NCBI RefSeq assembly: GCF_037042905.1
Contig: NC_087257.1
Span: 28,085,501 to 28,149,500 of the forward strand
Length of the DNA: 64,000 nt
Origin: Lytechinus pictus
Taxonomy: Eukaryota > Echinodermata > Echinoidea > Temnopleuroida > Toxopneustidae
Direction: 5' to 3'
The position numbers and the translations under genes are program-made. The notes under the pieces were generated by a model. It did no database searches and was not told where the DNA came from. It worked only from the letters and a program-made list of their open reading frames with translations. Below are positions 56,401-64,000 of this stretch, one piece after another. Every line of letters starts with the position of its first letter. The first letter of the stretch is position 1.

Positions 56401-56677
56401 CCCAGTTAAGGCCCTACAATGGTGTTTGCACCTGTTCTACTCGCCCAACAACAAACATCGGGTTATTGAATCATCAGCACTTACATTTTGATCTTTTCTT
56501 TTATACCTATAGGTTGTAAGGACAGCACTCGTGGATGCATCGGGTGTGGCCTCCCTCCTGGCGACAGCCGAGACCGTCATCACTGAGATTCCTAAAGAGA
56601 AGGAAGAGATGCCAGGCGGTGGTATGGGAGGCATGGGCGGTATGGGAGGAATGGGTGGTATGGGGGGCATGATGTGA
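50303..56677 (+). CDS. HSPD1: mitochondrial 60-kDa chaperonin HSP60, complete, ten coding exons
   Basis: ATP-driven group I chaperonin that folds imported proteins in the mitochondrial matrix with HSP10. Coding exons: 50303-50494, 51114-51449, 52093-52282, 52744-52912, 53460-53559, 54149-54256, 54630-54767, 55134-55308, 55630-55808, 56513-56677. All phases agree and give 583 aa (human 573). Residues 1-32 are a basic presequence ending LARSY before [11 protein letters not shown]. The ATP-binding motif [11 protein letters not shown] is at 115-125. The cpn60 signature [12 protein letters not shown] is encoded in the exon at 55134. The C-terminus is a GGM-repeat tail ending GGMM, as in GroEL/HSP60. 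The ATG at 50303 is 16 bases into its exon. AATAAA signals lie at 57309 and 58100. Confidence 0.97.
51114..51449 (+). CDS. HSPD1: HSP60 coding exon 2 (ATP-binding motif)
   Basis: Residues 65-176, [19 protein letters not shown] to TTPEEIAQ; acceptor ATTGACAG, donor GTGAAC. Confidence 0.96.
52093..52282 (+). CDS. HSPD1: HSP60 coding exon 3
   Basis: Residues 177-239 plus one base of Gly240; [16 protein letters not shown] to YFINSAK; donor GTATTG. Confidence 0.95.
52744..52912 (+). CDS. HSPD1: HSP60 coding exon 4
   Basis: Two bases of Gly240 to two bases of Arg296; apical domain, including [20 protein letters not shown]; acceptor CCTTCCAG, donor GTAAGC. Confidence 0.95.
53460..53559 (+). CDS. 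HSPD1: HSP60 coding exon 5
   Basis: The last base of Arg296 to residue 329; [20 protein letters not shown]; acceptor CTCCTGAAG, donor GTAAGT. Confidence 0.94.
54149..54256 (+). CDS. HSPD1: HSP60 coding exon 6
   Basis: Residues 330-365, [15 protein letters not shown] to KDDTLILK; acceptor TTTGTCAG, donor GTATCT. Confidence 0.95.
54392..54596. repeat. palindromic MITE and (TA)n tract in an HSP60 intron
   Basis: Inverted GACCCTGTTGCATAAAA and TTTTTTATGCAATGGGGGCC ends around a GATTGGCTG core, followed by a (TA)n run at about 54572-54595, close to the next exon. Confidence 0.7.
54630..54767 (+). CDS. HSPD1: HSP60 coding exon 7
   Basis: Residues 366-411, [12 protein letters not shown] to LSDGVAVLK; acceptor TTTTAACAG, donor GTAAGA. 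A (TA)n tract lies just upstream. Confidence 0.95.
55134..55308 (+). CDS. HSPD1: HSP60 coding exon 8 (cpn60 signature)
   Basis: Residues 412-469 plus one base of Gly470; [16 protein letters not shown], then the cpn60 signature [12 protein letters not shown]; acceptor CTTTTTCAG, donor GTAAGA. Confidence 0.95.
55630..55808 (+). CDS. HSPD1: HSP60 coding exon 9
   Basis: Two bases of Gly470 to residue 529; [20 protein letters not shown] to IIDPTK; acceptor TTTCTGCAG, donor GTAAGT. Confidence 0.95.
56513..56677 (+). CDS. HSPD1: HSP60 coding exon 10 (GGM tail, stop)
   Basis: Residues 530-583, [16 protein letters not shown], then the GGM repeats and TGA; acceptor ACCTATAG. Confidence 0.95.
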   Translation, partial: VVRTALVDASGVASLLATAETVITEIPKEKEEMPGGGMGGMGGMGGMGGMGGMM

Positions 56678-58481
56678 GGCTAGCTGCACCCCGATCAGGG
56701 GAAACTAGATAAGGGTGATTATTTTATATATAAGAGATAACTATTTGAATGTATAACAACATGAATGGAAATGTACATGATTGTGATTCCAGAGATTTGA
56801 GAAGACGCGACCAGCCATGCACCGACGATCATTATGAGGAAGAAGAAATCATCGGCTGCCTCTAAGAATCCTATATGGGGGTGTTGCAAGAAACCTAAAG
56901 CCAATTGCAAGACAGTAGTCGTCCCAAGGTTCTCAAAAGCAATCAAAATTCTTGCTATTATTTGCCTTCTTTGCAAGTGATGGCTTGGCCTACTTTTTCT
57001 AAAGAAAATCTTAATTGACTTGCTGTCTGTGAAAATTATCTATTAAATGCTTATTTGTGGTTGGTATTTGCAATCGATAAAGATATCTTTCTTTCAACAC
57101 CTCCTTAGAGTATGAAGTCAGTAATGTAAATGTTCCTCAAACCTGTCACAAATCTTGTACTAGATCAGCAGACTTGCCTATCTGTGTGATCATGACTGGT
57201 TGTTATGGTAGAAAACCGCTGTTTGGTTGTCAGCGGTGTTCTGTGAATAAGCCAGTTCAAAGGTCTTTGATATGTTGAAAGGACTGCCCCTCAGCACAAG
57301 TGTATGACAATAAATGTGCAAATATATCCTGACTTTTTTATGTAGGATGGTACTGGAGTGATGATAAAGCTAGGCATTTTATGACCAAATGGTGACACAC
57401 AATGGATTGTTTTTGTTCCTCTACATTGTACATTATGAATAGCTGCATGTGTATACATCTGATTAAATGTATTATTTCCAATGAAAGTGATGCATATTTG
57501 TGGGCAAGGGATTGATTTGGTTTGGGACTTTTTTGGGAACTGTTCTTTAAATAATCATATGAAATTAAGAGGGATTTTAAATCCATGCTTTGATTTGTTT
57601 TTGATTAAATGGTTTCAATTGTTGCTTATATGTATGAGAGAATTTTTTGGTACTTCTATCTTATTTTCATTTCTCACTAAGAACTTTTACATTTGTTTTT
57701 TTATTTTCAATTTGTTGACCAATCATGATAACTTGAAGTATGTGTATTTTCGAAGGAGCAGATATGAAATATTAGTGTATGTATTTTGATACACGTTAAA
57801 AGTGGCTACAGGGATATTAAAATTTGATCCACTTTTCATTTTAAAAAATGAAAGAAAGTTACGAGACTATCGACTCCTATACAAAATAAATTGTTGTGGA
57901 GTAATTATGCTTGAAATTGCTTATGTATGGCATTGAAATATAGATCGTTTTGTCATGTTTCTGTCTGAATGTACCCAATTTATAAATATGTGATTATCAG
58001 GTGCGGTACTTTGAAGAAAATCATTTGAGAAACTTCCTATGTAAATTGCTACTGCAAATATGAATGTTTGTATTCCATCATTGTGGAGTAATTTCTTGAA
58101 ATAAAAAGAAAAATATTCCCATTATTACTGATGTTTCCAAAGTCTTGAGGTTACTTTATTTCAATTTGTGTGAGTATCTTCCAAACAGAGAGCGAGGTCA
58201 TAATTATGAAAGTGGTGTACATGAGAAGTAAGTTGAGTTGGAAATGTGAATTTATCTGGAATAGAAATAATGAAGTGAGAAATACTAATGTGTTGCTGTT
58301 GCATGTTTTGTGTATGGGAGGTGATCTCTGTATTTTGAGAACAGACTTCCAACCCACCCTCATGGTAGATCATAAAATCAAACATACGATCAATAGCTAA
58401 GCTTCATGTAACGAGGCCCAGAACATACGAACAGGCAAACTAAAATTGTTAATGCTTGTAGAATGTTGAAATGAGTCATAA
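56678..58481 (+). other. HSPD1: HSP60 3' UTR and flank
   Basis: AT-rich without coding content. AATAAA at 57309 and 58100 are candidate poly(A) signals. Confidence 0.5.
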
Positions 58482-59192
58482 GGCCCAAATTCACAAAGGT
58501 GATTATATAGCCATTGATTGAACCCACGGTTAAAGCAGATTTCCTGTATAAATTATGCTTGATTTACCATGTATTAAAAACTGTCCAATACTAATGCAAG
58601 CTTTTGTTAAAGTGCGCCAATTTGACGCCTGTTGCCATGGTTTAGTATGCTAATTTATACACGAGTCCACTATTTACTCATTAATTCAAAAGCGCGCAGC
58701 ATTGGACATTTTCTAATACCCCTTTCATAAACCCAATTATGCGGCTAATAGCAGCATAATTTGGTCGTAAAATCGGAGGAGGACCAGAGTTATCCGCATT
58801 ATTTTGATGCTGCAATTATCCGCATAATAGCGGCATCGGGACAAGATTTTGAGTTTATGAACGCATTTCCAAATAATGCGGATAATTGCCATGGTGCGGT
58901 CACAGGGTCACCCTTTTCCAACACAACCGCATCGGAGGGGGCGTGTGCAGTTGTCATGACGATTATCCACCTTTTTCAGGACGGGCGCTCGTAAAAATAC
59001 TGCAGATTATTTTCGGAGTTTGTGAACGCAATTTTATTGAATTATCCGCATCACTCTTAGGCGGCTAATTGGAGGATGGGTTTATGAAAGGGGTATAATA
59101 TACGTGGTCAATAAGCATAATCTATACAGGAAATCTGCATAAACCATTGGTTCAACCGATGGTTTTCAAAATAACCTTTGTGAATTTGGGCC
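58482..59192. mobile_element. outer palindromic MITE with nested TAA-flanked MITE
   Basis: Inverted ends GGCCCAAATTCACAAAGGT and ACCTTTGTGAATTTGGGCC, perfect over 19 bp. The centre is interrupted by the element at 58717-59095. Confidence 0.85.
58717..59095. mobile_element. TAA-flanked MITE nested in the previous one
   Basis: Inverted ends TACCCCTTTCATAAACCCA and TGGGTTTATGAAAGGGGTA, TAA at 58714-58716 and 59096-59098. Several GCGGATAATTGCC-like subrepeats lie inside. Confidence 0.88.
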
Positions 59193-59223
59193 AAGAGTCT
59201 TTAGAATGCTGAAAAAGTGCTAC

Positions 59224-59392
59224 CGGGTGGGTGTTTGATAAAGCTGTAAGTTACAAGCGACTGGTGATCCTTTTCTGGAAGCTAGATCAACAATAAAACT
59301 TTGCAGTATGGTATATGTTTTATCACAAGAAATGATCACCAGTCATTTGTAAAGTCGCTCAAAGCTTATGAACAGCTTTATGAAACACCCAC
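59224..59392. mobile_element. short palindromic MITE abutting the next one
   Basis: Ends GGTGGGTGTTTGATAAAGC and GCTTTATGAAACACCCACC; three bases separate it from the element at 59396. Confidence 0.75.
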
Positions 59393-59395
59393 CTG

Positions 59396-59522
59396 GGGAG
59401 CATTTCATGAAAGGATTTTATCCGACAGCTACCATAGTAACAGCACCTCTCAGCCAATCAGAATCAGGGAAAGTTGTCAGATCTGAAAACTTGTCGGAGA
59501 AAAATCTTGATGAAACACTCCC
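59396..59522. mobile_element. CTG-flanked MITE, same family as 17378
   Basis: Ends GGGAGCATTTCATGAA and TTGATGAAACACTCCC, CTG at 59393-59395 and 59523-59525. The interior GTTGTCAGATCTG and CTCTCAGCCAATCA blocks match the 17378 copy. Confidence 0.88.
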
Positions 59523-59696
59523 CTGATACTGTAAATGGGTTTGTAAGAGGGACATGTGAAATATGACCTCAAGATATCAAGCAAGTCACAACACATCGTC
59601 GTACATGTATTTACAAATCATTTATTTATCACCAAAATATCGTTTGAAACAATGATCATAAGTCTAGGACAGTTTTCACATGTAAAATCACTTTCA

Positions 59697-59830
59697 GGGC
59701 AGCAATTCATGAAGCAAATAGTGATTGATTTTCACCGACTACTGTTACAAGCTACTGTGAATCCTTGCATCTGATTGGCTCAGAGCAAATAAGTCAGTGA
59801 AAATAATTTTTTTGCTTCATGAAAATGCTC
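59697..59830. mobile_element. short palindromic element, copy 2 of the 5400 repeat
   Basis: Ends GGGCAGCAATTCATGAAGC and GCTTCATGAAAATGCTCCC, with CCTTGCATCTGATTGGCTC inside. Confidence 0.7.
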
Positions 59831-60807
59831 CCTAAGTCTTGATAAGTCAAAACAACACGGGAATCACAGGAAAGCAACCGCAATTGTCCATTACATAAGC
59901 ATTTTCTTATATACAGATAACATTGCAACTTCATATCACATTCCAGAAATGATTTACCATAGATACATAATAGTGGAACACAAGTAAACATGTGGGTGAT
60001 TTAATCATTTGTGAACAGTGTAATTAAGCATAATCCCAGTCTTGTTGAAATAAGAAAAAGGTGAAGATACATGCAGAAAGAACAGATGAAAAAGGAAAGC
60101 TTTAGTCTCTCTACACATTTTTCCCCTTGGAAGAGGGCAAAAGAGCTTTAAATCTAGATTATTTCACTGCAGTCTGCTAAGATTTTCCAACATGACTACT
60201 AGTTTTGACCCCCCCCCCCCCAAAAAAAAAAATAGATTCAGAATTGAGCTGTCAATAGTGTCAAAATAAAAAGAGTTTCCTACCTGATTCCAGCGCAGAA
60301 ATTCAGTGAGATGAGAAACAGAAAAAAATGTGATCTAGTTGTGCTATATCAAAATCACTCTTCTACCAGAAGATAACAAATACAGTTACAGATGAAAAGC
60401 AATGAAGTAAGCAGAAAAGCTATAGCACAATGACTTGAAAGAGTACTCCATTTATGGGTTCCCTACTTCAACTGAGTATATTTACATACTGATATTTTCA
60501 TGATACCACATACTGAATGAAATGACTGGATTTCAATGTAATTTTAAAATGGTTCCTGTACAAATCACTTGTAAAACTGAGTGATATTCATGGTTTTATT
60601 CATCTGTGTAAAAAGCACAATCAGTGCCCTGTGACATTAAAGATACTGTCAATTGCTCAATTAATTATGACCGTTTGGCAAACCGTGTACAAAAATGTGC
60701 AATGAATTGTCAATGATAAATTTATTTCTGTATGTTACACCACCTGAGCTACATTCTTAACCTTCTGAATTAACCGCCAAGCATGTTCTCCATTTACCAT
60801 AAAAATA

Positions 60808-61830
60808 GGGCCCCATCTTACAAAGAGTTACGATTGATCTGATCGATCTCAAGTATATATGGAAATCCATCAATGTCATAATTTTTTCTTTGGAAATTTG
60901 CTCAATATCCATTGGAAACAAAGAGAAGCGTACTGAATTGTCAAGAAAACAGTTAATGTATGAATATATGTCATTTCTAGAAAATATTTTGAACAAACAT
61001 GTATGTCAGTTGTTGACGTTGCTGGCTTTCCATAGTTACGATTGATCGGATCAATCGCAACTCTTTGTAGAACAGGCAACTGATCTCCCTTTAGCCATGT
61101 ACTAGTATGAGTAAAACCTGAACTGACCGCACAGAAATGTTGTTAGCACTAACAATGCACAAACAGATGCCCTGTTACAACCGCTAATGTAACTGGTAAT
61201 GCAAATGAAATAAATGTTTTGACTTCATAATCCGAAAGATGTGACGGGGCTTACCGTTAGCGCTCTGTTAGGCTAACAGCGTTTCTCTGCAGCAGGCACT
61301 TGGCCCTGTCTCAAAAACAGTTGTAACTTACCAAATCAATATGAAATATTGAAAGCCGATCGATCTGAAATATTGAAAGCCGATTATGCTGTCATTTAGA
61401 ATGCAGATGTCGATTCAAAGTTTCTATATATCTGATAAGATACCTGTTTGTGCGTCATTTTTTTGTGAATAGACAGTACGCCCCTTTTTCTACAGACCGG
61501 ATAAGTGCCTAGACCTCTTCCATGAAGGATTATAACATTGATGGCTCTCCTTTGTTAAGATTGATTAGATCAATCACAAGTATTTGTGAAACAAGGCCCT
61601 GAATATGACTGACTGTGTATGTGTGAGGACAGTTGTCTCCTATCATTTCTATCAAATGATCATTCTACGTACAGGCTGTTTCAAATAGATCAAACCATGG
61701 GCCCGTTGCAGAAAGAGTTGCAATCAATCGCAAATCTAAAAATCATGCAATCAAAAGCGCGCATTTGGGACTTGCGATTGATTTTTTGGCTTGCGTTTAA
61801 ACGCAACTCTTTCTGCAATGGGTCCCATAT
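60808..61830. repeat. cluster of short palindromic elements
   Basis: 60808-61078 has ACAAAGAGTTACGATTGATC and GATCAATCGCAACTCTTTGT arms. 61307-61602 starts GCCCTGTCTC and ends with TTTGTGAAACAAGGCCC. 61700-61829 has GTTGCAGAAAGAGTTGC and GCAACTCTTTCTGCAA arms. All are short hairpin elements without coding content. Confidence 0.65.
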
Positions 61831-62030
61831 CAACCTAAAACGTAGAAGAGCTGATATTCTGTAATATAGGTCTATATTTAGATCGACTGGATCAATAAAA
61901 ACTTTTGAGAAAAAAGGCCCTAAACATAAAGTCCACTTACCAAGAGGGAACATGATCTCCTTTGCACAATACTTCAATTGAATAATGATAATAATACTAT
62001 TCCGCTTTTATATAGTGCTTCACACATCAG

Positions 62031-62231
62031 GGGAGTGTTTCACAAAGATTTAAGTATGACTTAGAGTCGCACTAATATATCTAGTTGCGCGCAGTATAAA
62101 AGGCATGACAGCATTGGTCAGATCATGCCAAGAGGACGCGCACTACTGCATATTGATCAGTAAGATTGCACGTTGCATATCATGTTCGCTTCGGCATTTA
62201 AGTCATACTTAAATCTTTGTGAAACACCCCC
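62031..62231. mobile_element. CAG-flanked MITE, 201 bp
   Basis: Ends GGGAGTGTTTCACAAAG and CTTTGTGAAACACCCCC, CAG at 62028-62030 and 62232-62234. The arms extend through ATTTAAGTATGACTTA and its complement. Confidence 0.85.
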
Positions 62232-62505
62232 CAGGACAATGTCTAAAAGCACTTTACAGATATATTACTACTTCAGTCAACGATCTTTCTATATGTACAG
62301 GCTTCACTGTTTCAAATAAATCAAAACAAAACGTATTAACCTTGAAGATACGGTAAAGTAGTAGAACTGATATTCAGGAGTAATGGTATATCATACAAAG
62401 TCAATTCTGAAGCATAGGTCTGGAGCAGAACTCCATCTCATGAAGTCCACATTATTGTCCATCAAATTTGAAATCATCCATGATAATGTTCCATCTGATC
62501 ACCTC

Positions 62506-62664
62506 TCAGAGCACATAATCTAATTCATATCGTAGGTATTGGTTCTTCTCATCGTTAGGAACTCTAGGGAAGCCAGCAACCAACGAGTCCTGCGCGCCGA
62601 TGTACAGTGTGTTGTATATTCTCCAGTATGTGTCTCGGACCTTACGGGCTGGGTGGAACAATCC
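62506..62664 (-). CDS. SF3B1: SF3B1 terminal exon
   Basis: [18 protein letters not shown] to YELDYVL then TGA; acceptor TTTCCCTCAG. Confidence 0.95.
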   Translation of the reverse strand, partial: GLFHPARKVRDTYWRIYNTLYIGAQDSLVAGFPRVPNDEKNQYLRYELDYVL

Positions 62665-63405
62665 CTGAGGGAAAGACAAAAAAGAACAGATGAGATTTTA
62701 AAGTTCATGTTGTTGCAAACTCACATACTTGGGCAATACTATCAAACAATCAACCTTGTTATACAGTTGACCTCAACCTTTCTCCATTTTTACCTTATTT
62801 CATGATGAACTTAAGAGCTATAAAATTTAAAATGATCAACTATAATCCATATGCATACTGAGTAAGATCTAGCTCGCTCTCAGCAGCCTCCCATCCACCC
62901 CCCCCCCTTCACCAAAAGAAACTAAAGAAAGATATAAAGAAAAGATAACTTCTAGTCTTTTGTTACTCTGTATAATATCAAATCTTCATATCCTGACAGA
63001 AGCACAAATTACTATTTGACTTATAACAAGGACCTATATATTAACCCTGAAAGACCAAGTTATTTCAGAGGAAAATGATTACCCCCCCCCCCTAATCTCT
63101 CCCACACTTCTATCAGGGTTAAAGACATATTGTCAGCTTTGAGCCTGGCAGACAAAATGACCAGACACAAAGAACCACATGTTCTTACCTGTAATGCATA
63201 CTGTAACATCTTGATAGACCCTACACCGACCCTAAGACCTTCAATGGCTTCCATGACGGCCTGGATGACATGGGGAGACGTCTCAAAGATGTTTGGCCAC
63301 ACAAAGTTAAGGAGATGTATGAGGGCGTCCTCACAGCCGAACCCAAAGACTCCAAGTGACATGTGTTTGATGGCTGCACAGGCAGTCTGTCGATGGACAA
63401 GATCC
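62506..63405 (-). CDS. SF3B1: splicing factor 3B subunit 1, C-terminal two exons (partial gene)
   Basis: SF3B1 is the large HEAT-repeat scaffold of the U2 snRNP SF3b complex and supports branch-point recognition. The last two exons lie on the minus strand: 63405-63189 (one base plus 72 codons) and 62664-62506 (52 codons plus TGA). They read [51 protein letters not shown] and the end [10 protein letters not shown], close to the last ~124 residues of human SF3B1, which ends in the same YELDY motif. Junctions are GT/AG and in phase. The hotspot HEAT repeats mutated in human disease are upstream and outside the window. The gene is convergent with HSP60. Confidence 0.95.
62665..63188 (-). other. 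SF3B1: SF3B1 last intron
   Basis: GT/AG intron; two poly-C runs (62898 and 63083 regions), otherwise nothing recognised. Confidence 0.8.
63189..63405 (-). CDS. SF3B1: SF3B1 penultimate exon
   Basis: Last HEAT repeats, DLVHRQ to MLQYALQ; acceptor TTTCCTCAG, donor CAG then GTAAGA. The exon 5' to it was not found between 63406 and 64000. Confidence 0.95.
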
Positions 63406-64000
63406 CTGAGGAAAACAAAAACAATTCAACAAACAGAAGTCAGTTTCACTGGCATTGACTGTATCAAGAGTAGAGTGGATTTTGATAGAAATTCAAAGTC
63501 TAGTTCAAGAAGTTACAGTGAGCAATAATTTAAAGAGTAAGTGCTATACTAATCAAGCATCAGGGATTTGAATTCTTGCATATTCTAATATCAGACTTAA
63601 TCTATAAACTGGGCCTTTGTGTTGTTTTATGTTCTCTTCTTATCAGTTTGTTTGTCTTAACTTCACATTGTATGTTTTTCATAATTATGTTTGTAATGTT
63701 TATATCTTTGTTATAGGGCCTCCAAGGACAACAGTATGCCAATAACTCATCGAGCCACGCTATTAAAAAAAGATTTATAAATAAATTATTGGTATTTTGA
63801 TTAAAGACAATGATGGCAATAAACAAACATTGAAGCACAACACAACAAATTATCAAATTATAGTCTTGTGTGCTTGCAAGACACCCTAAGGAGTTTCGGA
63901 GAGACTAGTCTGTTAATTCAGTGCGGATACCACATGCAATATAGGGAAAGATTTCTTAGTTTATTTTTATATACAACTTTCATTTACTAGTATATTTCTA
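63406..64000. other. SF3B1 intron sequence to the window edge
   Basis: AT-rich; no further SF3B1 exon could be found on the minus strand here. Confidence 0.6.

Noticed and set aside
56437-56670. Minus-strand ORF rich in PPIPP
   Set aside because: It is the complement of the HSP60 GGM-repeat tail; no independent support.
63130-63528. Plus-strand 132-aa ORF
   Set aside because: Antisense of the SF3B1 exon, whose minus-strand reading is clearly conserved.

Overview
The window is nuclear DNA of an invertebrate deuterostome, most likely an echinoderm and probably a sea urchin. The reasons are small phase-conserved exons with GT/AG introns, proteins close to vertebrate orthologues, AT-rich introns full of short palindromic DNA transposons, and frequent TACATGTA words. 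The species cannot be named from this sequence alone.

Layout of the genes, left to right: (1) the last two exons of gamma-tubulin (+, 541-1649); (2) a two-exon B-box/coiled-coil TRIM-like gene (-, 6533-8638), convergent with it; (3) a complete ten-exon mitochondrial citrate synthase gene (+, 15041-37019, 464 aa); (4) a complete four-exon mitochondrial HSP10 gene (-, 40415-42915, 102 aa); (5) a complete HSP60 gene (+, ten coding exons, 50303-56677, 583 aa) with a probable noncoding first exon near 48996; (6) the last two exons of splicing factor SF3B1 (-, 62506-63405). Citrate synthase, HSP10 and HSP60 are all mitochondrial matrix proteins.

HSP10 and HSP60 lie head to head, the arrangement known in vertebrates and many other animals. 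Here the shared upstream region has grown to about 6-7 kb. It holds a 5'-truncated L1-like LINE, a TTAA element, a foldback repeat and a tetranucleotide microsatellite. A heat-shock element sits on each side of this insertion. SF3B1 downstream of HSP60 repeats a linkage also seen at human 2q33.1 (HSPE1-HSPD1-COQ10B-SF3B1), with SF3B1 inverted and no COQ10B seen.

The rest is mobile DNA, and many element boundaries can be fixed by target-site duplications visible in the sequence: TA (2725-4555), TTAA (21814-22802, 24260-24843, 30244-30784), TTA/TAA (4899-5208, 34128-35658, 58717-59095), CAG/CTG (17378-17534, 59396-59522, 62031-62231) and a hAT-like 7-8 bp duplication (49527-49678). There are also a solo LTR in HSP10 intron 1, a Penelope-like GIY-YIG fragment ending about 20 bp before citrate synthase exon 5, an element with seven copies of a GTTACGTATGGGACA word, an element with a ~115-bp periodic GCGAAGC hairpin motif, and a decayed duplicate of citrate synthase exon 9. 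I saw no intact transposase or reverse transcriptase, no tRNA or rRNA and no CRISPR array.
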